A stretch of DNA of 64,000 nucleotides from positions 62,001-126,000 of the forward strand of contig CAWIKL010000001.1 in the NCBI GenBank assembly GCA_963836665.1, written 5' to 3'. A model generated the notes under the pieces. The model saw only the letters and a program-made list of their open reading frames with translations, ran no database searches and was not told the origin of the DNA. Made by a program: the position numbers and the translations under genes. This document shows positions 35,152-44,700 of the stretch, piece after piece (the first letter of the stretch is position 1; every line of letters starts with the position of its first letter). The DNA comes from JAICSD01 sp963836665 (GTDB lineage: Bacteria > Acidobacteriota > Vicinamibacteria > Vicinamibacterales > 2-12-FULL-66-21).

Positions 35152-37920
35152 CTATTGCACCGTGACCGTCGCGCTCGTCGCCGCTCTCGTATAGCCGTTG
35201 TTGAGGAATAGGCGGAACTCGTAGGTGCCCGGTGTCGACGGTGCGGCGACCGTCCAGGTGCGGGTGGTCACGCCGCTGCCGATGTAGACGTAGGCGCCGT
35301 AGGTCGTATTCGGCGCTGACGTCGGGGCCAACGCGATCCAGTCCGACGCCCCGCCCAGGCCACCGCTCAGCGTCACGGTCACGCTCGCTCCAGGCGCCGC
35401 CGTCGTCGTGCTCACGGTCAGCGTCGGCGCTGGGACGATGGTCAGCGTGGCCGAGGCGGACGTGCCGCCGCCCGGTGCAGGCGTCGAGACCGAGACCTGC
35501 GCGCTGCCCACCATGAGGACGTCGGCCGCGGTGATAGACGTAGTCAGTTGCGTGCTGCTGACCAGCGTCGTGGCGCGCGGGCTGCCGTTCCAGTTCACGA
35601 CCGACGAGGATGTGAAGCCGGATCCGTTCACGGTCAGCGTGAAGCCGGCCGCGCCGGCGACGACTGTCGTGGGCGCGATCGACGTGACGGCGGGTACCGG
35701 AGGCGGCGCCGTGAACACGGTGATCGCCGGACTGGTCGCCGCGCGTGTGTAGCCGTTGTTGAGGAACAGGCGGAACTCGTAGGTCCCCGCGGCTGCCGGC
35801 GCGGCGACCGTCCACGTCCGCGTCGTCACGCCGTTGCCGATGTAGGTGTAGGCGACGTAGCTGGTGTTGGGCGCTGACGTCTGTGCCAGCGCGATCCAGT
35901 CGGACCCGCCGCCGAGGCCGCCCGACAGCGTGACGGTGACATTGGTTCCCGACGCGACTGTCGCGGCGTTCACCGACAGCGTCGGGGGCGGCACGATCGT
36001 GAAGAGCCGCGACGATGACGTGCCGCCTCCAGGCGGCGGAGTCGAGACCGAGACTTGCGCCGTGCCGACCGCGGCGACGTCGCTGGCCGCGACGGCTGCG
36101 GTCAATTGCGTGCTGCTCACGAACGTCGTCGGGCGCGCCCCGCCGTTCCAGCTCACGACCGACGAGGATGCGAAACCGGATCCGTTGACCGTCAGCGTGA
36201 AGCCGGCCGAGCCCGCCACGCCGCTCGAGGGCGAGAGCGAGTTGACGACTGGCACCGGCGGCGGGACGAAGACGACCGTCACCGCCGGGCTCGTCGCGGC
36301 GCGCGTGGAACCATTGTTGAGGAAGAGGCGGAACTCATAGGTTCCCGCGGTCGACGGTGCGGCGACCGTCCACGTCCGTGTCGTCACGCCGCTGCCCACA
36401 TAGGTGTAGGCAACGTAGCTGCTGTTTGGTGCGGAGGTCAGGGCCATCGCGATCCAGTCGGTCGCGCCACCCAACCCTCCGGTAAGCGTGACGGTCACGT
36501 TCTGCCCTGCCGCGGCCGAGGTCGTGTTCACCGACAGCGTCGGCGGCGGCGCGATCGTCAGAGTCAGCGCTGCTGACGTGCCTCCGCCGGGCGGCGGCGT
36601 CGTCACCGATACCTGCGCGCTTCCAACCGCGGCAACGTCGGTGGCCGCGATCGCGGCGGTGAGCTGCGTGCTACTGAGGAAGGTGGTGGGCCGCGGACTC
36701 CCGTTCCAGCTGACGACTGACGCGGACGTGAAGCCCGATCCGTTCACGGTGAGCGAGAACCCGGCGCCCCCGGCGACCGTGCTCGACGGCGACAGCGAGG
36801 TTGCGGCGGGCACCGGCGGCGGGACGAACACGACGGAGACTGTCGGGCTCGTCGCGGCGGTCGTATAACTGTTGTTGAGGAACAGTCGGAATTCGTAGGT
36901 GCCAGGCGTCGACGGTGCGGTCACCGTCCAGCTTCTCGTCGTCACGCCGCTGCCGACGTAGGTGTAGAGAACATAGCTCGTGTTCGGGGCGCCGGTGGGA
37001 GCCAGCACAATCCAGTCCGTCGCGCCGCCCGCGCCGCCGGTCAGCGTGACGGTCACGTTGGCGTTCTCCGGAACGGACGTCGCGCTGACCGTCAACACCG
37101 GAGGAGCGATGATCGCGAAGTTGAGCGAGCCGGACGTGCCGCCGCCCGGTGCCGGTGTGAACACCGCGACCTGAGCCGCTCCGATCGCGGCGATGTCGGC
37201 TGCGGCGATCGTCGCCTCCAGCTGCGTCCCGCTGACGTACGTCGTCGGTCGAGCGGACCCGTTCCACGTGACCGTCGACGCGCTGGTGAACGATGATCCG
37301 TTCACGGTCAATGTGAACCCGGCGCCTCCGGCCGGCGCGGCGACCGGTGACGTCGACGCAATCACCGGGATCGGCGCCGGTGCCTGGAAGACGGTGACCG
37401 TGGGGCTGAGCGCGACAGGTGGGGAACCGCTGCTGGGAAAGTAGCGGAACTCGTATGTGCCCGGCGTCGACGGTGTGACGGTCCATGTCCTCGTGGTCAC
37501 GCCGTTACCGACGTACACGTACGAGACGTAACTCGTATACGCCGACGCGGTCGAGGCGAACGACATCCAGTCCTGTGCCCCGCCGAAGCCGTTGGTCAGG
37601 GTCACGGTCAACGCCGAAGATGTCGGTACGGTCGTCGCGCTCACCGACAGCGTCACCGGCGGATCGAGCGGCACCGTCACCGCGGTCGATGTGCCGCCGC
37701 CCGGCGTCGGATTGGTCACGGTGACCAGCCCCGACGTGCCGGTCATCAGTGACGTCGGTACCGCGGCCTGGATGGCACTGGCGCTGGTCACGGTGGTCGA
37801 GACCGGCGTCCCGTTCCAGGAGGCGACCGAGTAGATGTTGAAGCCGGTGCCCGCCAGCGTGATCGGCACGGGAATGACTCCGGGCCGGATGCGGGCGGGG
37901 GTCACCGCGGTCAGCACGGG
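35152..37920 (-). repeat. Tandem coding repeat, five units of about 540 bp
   Basis: This is the DNA of the IPT-plus-partner part of the protease gene. Each unit encodes about 180 residues. The last four units are clearly similar (GVTTRTWTVAAPSTPGTYEF and DVAAVGSAQVSVSTPPPGGG recur), while the first, nearest the catalytic domain, is more diverged. The pattern fits unit duplication followed by drift. Confidence 0.8.
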
Positions 37921-39279
37921 AGCCGGGTTGGACACCGAGACGAGCGAGCCCAGCGCCTGGAAGACGCTGAGGCGCGGGGCGACGACGCCGTCGCCGAAGA
38001 ACAGGCGGTTGTCCGTAATCGGCAGTCCCGTCGACTGGAAGGCGTCGAGAATCGTGCTGACGCTGGCACCCGGCATCGCCTGGCGCATGATCGCCCACGC
38101 GCCCGCGACGTGGGGCGCCGCCATCGACGTGCCGCTGAGCACTTGGTAGCCGCCCCCGGGGACCGACGAGTTGATCGAGTCGCCGGGCGCGAACAGCGAC
38201 ATGAATGACGCGACGTTGGAGAAGATCGATACGTTGTTGCTCTTGTCGGTGGACCCCACGCTGATCGCCGACGAGATGCAGGCAGGGGACGACAGCGAGT
38301 TGCCGGAGGAGCCGTTGCCCGCCGCGACCACGGTCGCAATGCCGATCGACCGCAGGTTGTCGATGGCCGGTTTCTCCGGCTCGTCGTCGCACGGTGCCGT
38401 GAACGCGGCGCCGCCCAGGCTCATGTTGACCGAGACGACATTGAGCGATCCCGCGACTTCGTAGACATGCTCGAGGCCGGCGATGATGTCGGAGGTAAAC
38501 GCGCCGGCGCACGGCGCCACGAAGCCGCAGCTGCCGGGATCGGTCACGATGGAAAAAATCTGTACGGCGACGATCCGTGCACCCTTCGCCACGCCGCTGA
38601 ACGACTGCCCCGCGCTGGCGCCGTTGCCGGTCGCGATGCCCGCCACGTGCGTGCCGTGGATGCAGTCGCTGATCGAGCACGGGGCGGCGGAGCCTGCGCC
38701 GAACTGCTGGCTGGTGCCGTCAGGGCAGGCCGACTGGCTGAGGCCGGCCACCGTGCTCGAGAAGCACGCCTCGTCGACCACCTTGCCGGCGAGGAACGGA
38801 TGGCTGGCGTCGACGCCCGTGTCGAGGATCGCCACGACCGTACCGCTGCCGTCGTATCCGACGTCCCACGCCTGGTCGGCCTGGATCAGCGGCACGCTCT
38901 GCGCCAGGCTCGGCCGGACGAGGACGTCGTCCATGACGCGGAGGACTTCGGGCGAGACGGCCAGCGCCGCGCGCGTCGCCGCGTCGGCGTCGACGACGAG
39001 GTAGGGGACCGTCGTGAAGCGGCGATGCACGCTGCGCGATCCACGCGGCAGCCGGGCCGCAAGGCGATCACCGGCGTCGGCAATAGAACGGCGCTGGGCC
39101 GAGACGGCTGCCGCTCCCGCGAGGCGGCCCTCCGGAACGTGACGTCCGCCCGCCACGGCGAGCTCAACGATCACGCGCTGCGCCGGGGCCGGCGGTGACG
39201 CGGGCTGCGCGGCGGCGATGGTGCCTGCCGCGACGACGAAGACGAACGCCAGTAATGCTGTCGCGCGACGCTGACTCAT
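35152..39279 (-). CDS. Secreted subtilisin-like protease (S8) with five IPT-plus-partner repeats
   Basis: This protein has 1375 residues from the ATG giving MSQRRATALLAFVFVVAAG, with AGAGGTG-like Shine-Dalgarno just upstream; the signal peptide is cut near AAAQ. A propeptide-like region (about 30-130) precedes the catalytic domain: Asp153 in VVAILDTGVDASHPF, His208 in CIHGTHVAGIATG and Ser385 in LSGTSMAAPHVAGAWA. From about residue 485 onwards there are five IPT/TIG domains (GGAGFTLTVNGSSFTSASTV type), each followed by a partner beta domain (DWIALAPTSAPNTSY, TYEFRLFLNNGYTRAATSP). Probably a surface-exposed or released protease. The repeats are long and similar, so assembly collapse is possible. 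Confidence 0.92.
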   Translation of the reverse strand: MSQRRATALLAFVFVVAAGTIAAAQPASPPAPAQRVIVELAVAGGRHVPEGRLAGAAAVSAQRRSIADAGDRLAARLPRGSRSVHRRFTTVPYLVVDADAATRAALAVSPEVLRVMDDVLVRPSLAQSVPLIQADQAWDVGYDGSGTVVAILDTGVDASHPFLAGKVVDEACFSSTVAGLSQSACPDGTSQQFGAGSAAPCSISDCIHGTHVAGIATGNGASAGQSFSGVAKGARIVAVQIFSIVTDPGSCGFVAPCAGAFTSDIIAGLEHVYEVAGSLNVVSVNMSLGGAAFTAPCDDEPEKPAIDNLRSIGIATVVAAGNGSSGNSLSSPACISSAISVGSTDKSNNVSIFSNVASFMSLFAPGDSINSSVPGGGYQVLSGTSMAAPHVAGAWAIMRQAMPGASVSTILDAFQSTGLPITDNRLFFGDGVVAPRLSVFQALGSLVSVSNPAPVLTAVTPARIRPGVIPVPITLAGTGFNIYSVASWNGTPVSTTVTSASAIQAAVPTSLMTGTSGLVTVTNPTPGGGTSTAVTVPLDPPVTLSVSATTVPTSSALTVTLTNGFGGAQDWMSFASTASAYTSYVSYVYVGNGVTTRTWTVTPSTPGTYEFRYFPSSGSPPVALSPTVTVFQAPAPIPVIASTSPVAAPAGGAGFTLTVNGSSFTSASTVTWNGSARPTTYVSGTQLEATIAAADIAAIGAAQVAVFTPAPGGGTSGSLNFAIIAPPVLTVSATSVPENANVTVTLTGGAGGATDWIVLAPTGAPNTSYVLYTYVGSGVTTRSWTVTAPSTPGTYEFRLFLNNSYTTAATSPTVSVVFVPPPVPAATSLSPSSTVAGGAGFSLTVNGSGFTSASVVSWNGSPRPTTFLSSTQLTAAIAATDVAAVGSAQVSVTTPPPGGGTSAALTLTIAPPPTLSVNTTSAAAGQNVTVTLTGGLGGATDWIAMALTSAPNSSYVAYTYVGSGVTTRTWTVAAPSTAGTYEFRLFLNNGSTRAATSPAVTVVFVPPPVPVVNSLSPSSGVAGSAGFTLTVNGSGFASSSVVSWNGGARPTTFVSSTQLTAAVAASDVAAVGTAQVSVSTPPPGGGTSSSRLFTIVPPPTLSVNAATVASGTNVTVTLSGGLGGGSDWIALAQTSAPNTSYVAYTYIGNGVTTRTWTVAAPAAAGTYEFRLFLNNGYTRAATSPAITVFTAPPPVPAVTSIAPTTVVAGAAGFTLTVNGSGFTSSSVVNWNGSPRATTLVSSTQLTTSITAADVLMVGSAQVSVSTPAPGGGTSASATLTIVPAPTLTVSTTTAAPGASVTVTLSGGLGGASDWIALAPTSAPNTTYGAYVYIGSGVTTRTWTVAAPSTPGTYEFRLFLNNGYTRAATSATVTVQ

Positions 39280-39454
39280 ACGCACCTCTGTCGCCGTGCC
39301 GGTGGCGCAGGCGAACTGATGCGGAGTCGTGAGATGGGGAGTGCGGGGAGACCCGGCCACTACCGTGCGGCAGTTGCGCGCGGATGTCAAGTGATCACAG
39401 TTTGCGCGGAACAATCACGAGATCGTCAGGGTGTTCCGGCGGCGGATCTCGCGC

Positions 39455-40387
39455 TCAGCCGGGCGTCGTGAAGCCGTCGCGCCACGACGGGTACTTCGGG
39501 CGCCAGCCGATCTCGGCGTTCACCTTTGTGCTCGCCGCGCCGCGCATCGTCGTCAGCCACTCGGTCAGCGTCGAGCCGATCGCCAGCCGCGCTGCGAATG
39601 CCGGGACGCTGAACGGCTTCGGCGCGCTGACTGCCTTGGCATAGACCGGCATCCACACCGCGGCCGCTGCCGGTTCGTCGTCGGCGACGTTGTAGATCGC
39701 CGACGCGGGTGCGGCGAGCGCCGCGACGGCGGCCGACGCCGCGTCCTCGACATGGATGAACGACATGACGCCGTCACCGCGCCCGATGATGGGAAAGCCG
39801 CGGCTGTGCATGCGCCGGGCGATTTCGCCGTCGGCCGCGTACCACGTACGAGGTCCATAGAACGCGCCGTAGCGGAGCACGATGCCCACCTCGACCTCGT
39901 GCAACACCATCCGCTCCATTTCGTCGACAGTCCTGACGGCCGTGCCGAGCGGCTCCGGGGCGTTGGTCCACAGCGGATCGACCTCGGTCTTGATCGGACC
40001 GCCGGTGGGTTCGTACCACGAGGCCATGCTCTGTACGACGAAGCGGCGGGCACCGGCGCTGGCCGCGGCGTCGAGCAGGTTGCGCGTGCCTTCGCGCCGG
40101 ACGCGGTTGTTGCGCTCGTAGATGTCGGCCAGCCGGCCCGGATCCATGGCGGACGGCAGGTCGGTGAGCTGGTGAATGACCGAATCGGGGGCGGCCGCGC
40201 GCGTGACGGCCATCAGTCGGTCGCGATCGAACACGTCGCAGACCTCCGCCTCGGCGCCGGCGTTCTTCAACGCGGCAATCTTGTCGGGCGCGCGCGTCAG
40301 GCCGACGACCCGGTGACCGGCGGCGAGGAGTTGCAAGACCAGCGGACGGCCGACCGCGCCGGTCGAGCCTGCGAGCAGGACGCGCAT
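39455..40387 (-). CDS. NAD-dependent epimerase/dehydratase-like protein (extended SDR)
   Basis: This 310-residue protein has the N-terminal Rossmann motif GSTGAVGRPLVLQLLAAGH and TRAPDKIAALKNAGAEAEVC. RFVVQSMASWYEPTGG takes the place of the active Ser/Tyr region; a canonical YxxxK is not evident, so it may be an atypical SDR. VEDAASAAVAALAAPASAIY is the usual C-terminal NAD(P)-epimerase block. Substrate unknown. It is divergent from the VOC gene by 47 nt. Confidence 0.82.
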   Translation of the reverse strand: MRVLLAGSTGAVGRPLVLQLLAAGHRVVGLTRAPDKIAALKNAGAEAEVCDVFDRDRLMAVTRAAAPDSVIHQLTDLPSAMDPGRLADIYERNNRVRREGTRNLLDAAASAGARRFVVQSMASWYEPTGGPIKTEVDPLWTNAPEPLGTAVRTVDEMERMVLHEVEVGIVLRYGAFYGPRTWYAADGEIARRMHSRGFPIIGRGDGVMSFIHVEDAASAAVAALAAPASAIYNVADDEPAAAAVWMPVYAKAVSAPKPFSVPAFAARLAIGSTLTEWLTTMRGAASTKVNAEIGWRPKYPSWRDGFTTPG

Positions 40388-40434
40388 CCGTTCATGTTAT
40401 CGCGCAGTATGATGCACGGAGCGAGGAACGTGCC

Positions 40435-41010
40435 GTGAAGAAGATTCAGGTCCAGGGCCTTCATCACATCACCATCGTCGGCTCCACCAAGCAGAGCGCG
40501 ATCGACTTCTGGGAAGGGGCGCTCGGCATGCCATTTGTCATGGAGCAGCCGAACCTGGGTAAGCCCGACGAGAACCACCTGTACTTCGATCCCGGCGACG
40601 GTCGCCTGCTCACGGTGTTCACCAATGAATCGCGTCAGGATGCCAAACGCCAGGCGCCGCGCGAAATCGGATGCGTCGAGCACATCGCCTTCAATGTATC
40701 GCGGTCGACATTCCTGCAGGCTCCCTCGCGGCTGCAGGAACGCGGCATCGAGTTCATCCAGCGCGACCGCGGCTTCATGGACTCAATCTATCTGCACGAC
40801 GCCAACGGACTCAAAGTGGAACTCGCCTGCTATAAGTTCCAGACGCCCGACGGTCTGCGCGACGTTGACGTGCTGATGAAGGCGCACGAGCTGCGCGTGA
40901 CGCGCGGCGACCATCACATCACCGACGAGCACCTCGCCGACGCCATCGAGGCGCTGCTCGCCGAGCGCCCGCGACTGCTCGAGACGCCGGATCACCCGCC
41001 GCGAGCATGA
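40435..41010 (+). CDS. VOC-superfamily (glyoxalase/dioxygenase-like) protein
   Basis: This 191-residue protein starts with GTG. One VOC module spans about residues 5-130: VQGLHHITIVGSTKQSAIDF (metal His), PDENHLYFDPGDGRLLTVFT, GCVEHIAFNVSRSTFLQA and SIYLHDANGLKVELACYKF (metal Glu). The C-terminal 55 residues are a helical extension with RGDHHITDEHLADAIEALL. It resembles ring-cleavage-dioxygenase-like PcpA/LinE relatives but is shorter. Its 3' end overlaps the opposite-strand hydrolase ORF by 92 nt. Confidence 0.82.
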   Translation: MKKIQVQGLHHITIVGSTKQSAIDFWEGALGMPFVMEQPNLGKPDENHLYFDPGDGRLLTVFTNESRQDAKRQAPREIGCVEHIAFNVSRSTFLQAPSRLQERGIEFIQRDRGFMDSIYLHDANGLKVELACYKFQTPDGLRDVDVLMKAHELRVTRGDHHITDEHLADAIEALLAERPRLLETPDHPPRA

Positions 41011-41635
41011 CGCTCCGCACGGCGGCAATCTCGTCGGCGTTGACCAGGTGTCCCATGCCCGGATAGATGTGTGCGTCGACCGTGGCACCCATCCTGGTGA
41101 ACACCGCGGCCGACTCGCGCACGCGCTCGAGCGGGATGTGCGCATCGACGTCGCTGCAGCCGAGGAAGACCGGCGTACCGTCGAGGGATCCCGCGTAGTC
41201 GCGCGCGGTGTCGGGCGGCCCGATCAAGCCGCCACTCAACCCGAACACGCCGGCGTAGCGCCGCGCGTGGCGGGCCGCGTACTCCAGCGTCAGGCAGGCA
41301 CCCTGCGAAAACCCGAGGAGCGCAACGCGCTCCGCGTCGACGCCGTCGGCAGCGAGCCGTTCGACGAGCGTGGCGATGGCGCCGAGGCCGGACGTGATGC
41401 CCGGTTCGTTGTCGGCGATCGGCGAGAGGAACGAGTACGGGTACCACGTGTTGCCGGCAGCCTGCGGCGCGAGATAGGCGAGATCGTCCAGGCGCAGTTC
41501 GTCGGCTAGCGCGAGGATACTCTCCGCGGTCGCGCCGCGGCCGTGCACGAGGATCATCGTCGCGCGCGCGTCTGAGGGGCGCGGTCCCCGCGCCCGTATA
41601 GGCTGTCCGGCGTGAGGATTCGCGGAGTTCGGCAT
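40919..41635 (-). CDS. Alpha/beta hydrolase of the phospholipase/carboxylesterase (YpfH-like) group
   Basis: This protein has 238 residues from the ATG giving MPNSANPHAGQPIRARGPRP; longer readings lack homology. The oxyanion loop HGRGATAES, nucleophile GFSQGACLTLEYAAR, acid VDAHIPLERVRES and His in IYPGMGHLVNADEI are in the right order and spacing. Cytoplasmic esterase of unknown substrate. The Arg/Ala-rich tail (GARRAAPRWRRRGARR) lies in the 92-nt overlap with the VOC gene and is not family sequence, so the overlap forces its composition. Confidence 0.85.
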   Translation of the reverse strand: MPNSANPHAGQPIRARGPRPSDARATMILVHGRGATAESILALADELRLDDLAYLAPQAAGNTWYPYSFLSPIADNEPGITSGLGAIATLVERLAADGVDAERVALLGFSQGACLTLEYAARHARRYAGVFGLSGGLIGPPDTARDYAGSLDGTPVFLGCSDVDAHIPLERVRESAAVFTRMGATVDAHIYPGMGHLVNADEIAAVRSVMLAAGDPASRAVAGARRAAPRWRRRGARR

Positions 41636-41772
41636 CGTGCCGACCAGCATACATGGTCGACGACTGGTGAACATCTGGTCGGCGGTCGCGATCGTGCCGG
41701 CGCGCGTGCCGCTGTCTTTCGGCAGCGGTCGATCTGCTAAGCTCTGGCCGACATCGTCCCAGCGGATCTTCC

Positions 41773-44700
41773 ATGAAGACGAAAATCGACGTTCTGCACC
41801 GGCTCACCCTGCCGCTCGCGTTGGTCACGATCGGCGTCTCCCTGCCGACGGCGCAGCCGGGCGCGCGCCCAGCCAGGCCGCAAGGCCCATGCGACATCTA
41901 CGCCGCCGCCGGCGCGCCGTGCGTCGCCGCACACAGCACCACGCGTGCGCTGTTTGCTGGCTATAACGGTCCGCTCTACCAGGTCCTGCGCCAGTCGGAC
42001 GGTAAGACGCTGGACGTCGGCGTCGTCCAGCCGGTTGCCTCACCGGCACCGGATGCGGGTGGCTACGCCGACGCGGCCGCGCAGGATGCCTTCTGCGCCA
42101 ACACCTATTGCTGGATTGCCAGGATCTACGACCAGTCTCCCAAGCACAACGATCTGATTCAGGCGCCGCGTGGCGGATTCAGTGGGCCCGCGATGGGCGG
42201 CTTCAACAACCTTCCGATCGCCGACATGGCGCCGCTCACGGTCATGGGGCACAAGGTCTACGGCGTCTTCATCGCGCCCGGTATGGGGCTCCGCCAGAAC
42301 GACGCGAAGGGCACCGCGGTCGACGACCAGGCCGAAGGGCAGTACTGGGTCATCAACGGCCGGCATTACAACTCCGGCTGCTGCTTCGATTACGGCAACG
42401 CGGAGATCGATAGTCGTGACGACGACAACGGCACGATGGAGACGACGTACTACGGCAACGCCACCGCCTGGTATCACGGCAACGCGCCCGGACCGTGGGT
42501 CATGACCGACCAGGAGAACAACCTCGTCGGCTGTGTCAATCCGGGAAGCCCATCCAAGCTCTGCGCGAACCTGCCCGACATCGCCTGGCGATTTGTGACA
42601 GCGGTCGCGAAGGGGGAGCCGCACCACTGGACGTCGATGGGCGGCGATGCGCAGGAGGGCGCACTGTCGGTGATGTTCGATGGCCCGCGCGTCGACATCA
42701 CCTACGACCCGATGCGAAAGCAGGGGGCCATCCTCCTCGGCAACGGCGGCGACAACAGCGTCGGCTCGCAGGGCACGTTCTACGAAGGCGCGATGACCGC
42801 CGCCGGCACCTTCCCCTTGAATGCCACCGATCAACTCGTGCAGGCCAACGTCGTCGCTGCCCGCTACGAGGGGCCGCGCCTGACCCTGGCGCCGGCGTCG
42901 GCGACCGCCACGCCGCCTGGGCTCCAGACGTTTGTGCCGGGAACGTCGCAGGATACGACCCTGACGTTCACGAACACGATGGGCGCGCCGGCCACGGGTG
43001 TCGAGTTGAGCATGGCGCTGCCCAGCACGCAGTGGACCGCCATCGTCGTTGGCACGACCAAGACGGCGGCGACGTTTGCCGATCCGGTGGCGCCCGGGGC
43101 GAGCGTGAGTGCGACATTCAAGATCACCGCGGGACCATCGGCCTTCAATGGAGACCTGGTCGGCAGGGCGCAGTGGACGAACCGCACGAGCGGCGCGAAG
43201 CTCTCGGAGACGGCGGCGGAGAAGGTGCGGAGCGTCAGCCCGATCAAGATCAATGAGTTCCGTGTCAACGACGGGTCCCCAACCAACACGACGAACGCAT
43301 TCGTCGAGCTCTACAACGCGGGTGCCAGGGAAATCGACATCTCCAAGTGGACGATCACCGAACATCAGACACAGCAGGCCATCTTCTCGGCGGTGACGAT
43401 CCCGGCGGGACAGAAGCTCGCGGCTGGCGGCTTCTACTTACTCGGCCTCGCCAACTCCGGCCTCGCGGCTCCCTCGCGGGCCGGTGACACGACGATCAGC
43501 GTGCGGAGCACGGCCGGAATGAACGTCGGCGATGCGATCGGCATCGACTCAGGCGCTGGCGCCGAGACGCACAGAATCGTCAGCATCGGGACGGCAGCCG
43601 CGGCCAGCACGACGCTCTGGCAGCCGCTTCCAGATGGTCCGGTGATCTCTATTCCCGCCGGTTCGACCAACGTGCCGGTGACGAGCGTGGCCGGCTTCGC
43701 GGTCGGCGAGAAGATCGGTCTGGGCTACGGGGCCACCTATCCTGCGGTCGGCAAAGCGCTCGAGCGCTACGAGGTAGCTACGGTTACCGCGGTCGGCAAG
43801 CCAGGCACCCAGGCGTTTCTCGGTGCGGACGCCGCGGTCGGCGCGACCAATATCAAGGTGACGTCGGTGGCCAACATTTCAGCCGGCGACAAGATCCGAT
43901 TGGATATCGACAGTGTCGGCCATGGAATCGAGACCGTCACGGTCACGCGCGTCGGCACGCAGGCGAACCGCACGGCGCTCTCGGCCGACGTAAACGCCGG
44001 GGCGACAGCGATTAACGTCCGCAGCGTCAGCGGTTTCACTGTGGGCGAGGCGCTGACGGTCGGTACGCCTGCCAATCACGAGACGGTCACAATCAGCGCC
44101 GTCGGCCAGCCGGGTCCAGCCGGTGCGAGCGTCGAGGTCACACCGGCGCTTGCGCGTGCACACCTCAACCGTGAGTTCGTCGTCGCGCAGGGAACGGGTC
44201 TCGACCTGGCCTCGCCGCTGAAGTTCGCCCACGCCGCCAATCTGCCGTTCAGCGCGCGCGGCACCGGGATCACATTCCAGCCCGCGACGGCCTTCGCCCA
44301 CTCGAGCAACGAGCCCGTTCAACCGCTCGGCACCGGCGTCGTGCTCGACGGTCCGCTGGCCAAAGCACACGCGATTGAGGCCGTCGTGCGTGACGCAGCC
44401 GTCACGACCGCTGGCTATCAGGGCACACCAGCGCCCAATCAGTGGTTCGGCGGTCCCGCGTTCTCGACCACTGCTGGCAGTATCGTGCTGCGCGACGCGG
44501 CGGGCCTGGTCGTCGACAGCCTCAACTACGGTCTGCTCGTGGATCCGTGGGCCGCCGAGGGTTACCACGCCAGGTCCGGCTCAGGAGAAGCGGGTTGCCG
44601 CGTGTCGATGCCCGGACCCGGGCGCGGCGGCTTCGGCGGGGCGGCTCCGGCCCTGGCGACACCGCACCGAAGTGCGGGACGTTTCCCGGACGGCGCCGAC

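Noticed and set aside
35152..37920. CRISPR or DNA-level satellite
   Set aside because: The repetition is protein-coding in units of about 540 bp with diverged sequence; there are no short identical repeats with unique spacers.
39385..39390. TTGACA on the minus strand as promoter of the subtilase gene
   Set aside because: No acceptable -10 element lies 16-18 nt downstream; only the -35-like hexamer is present.
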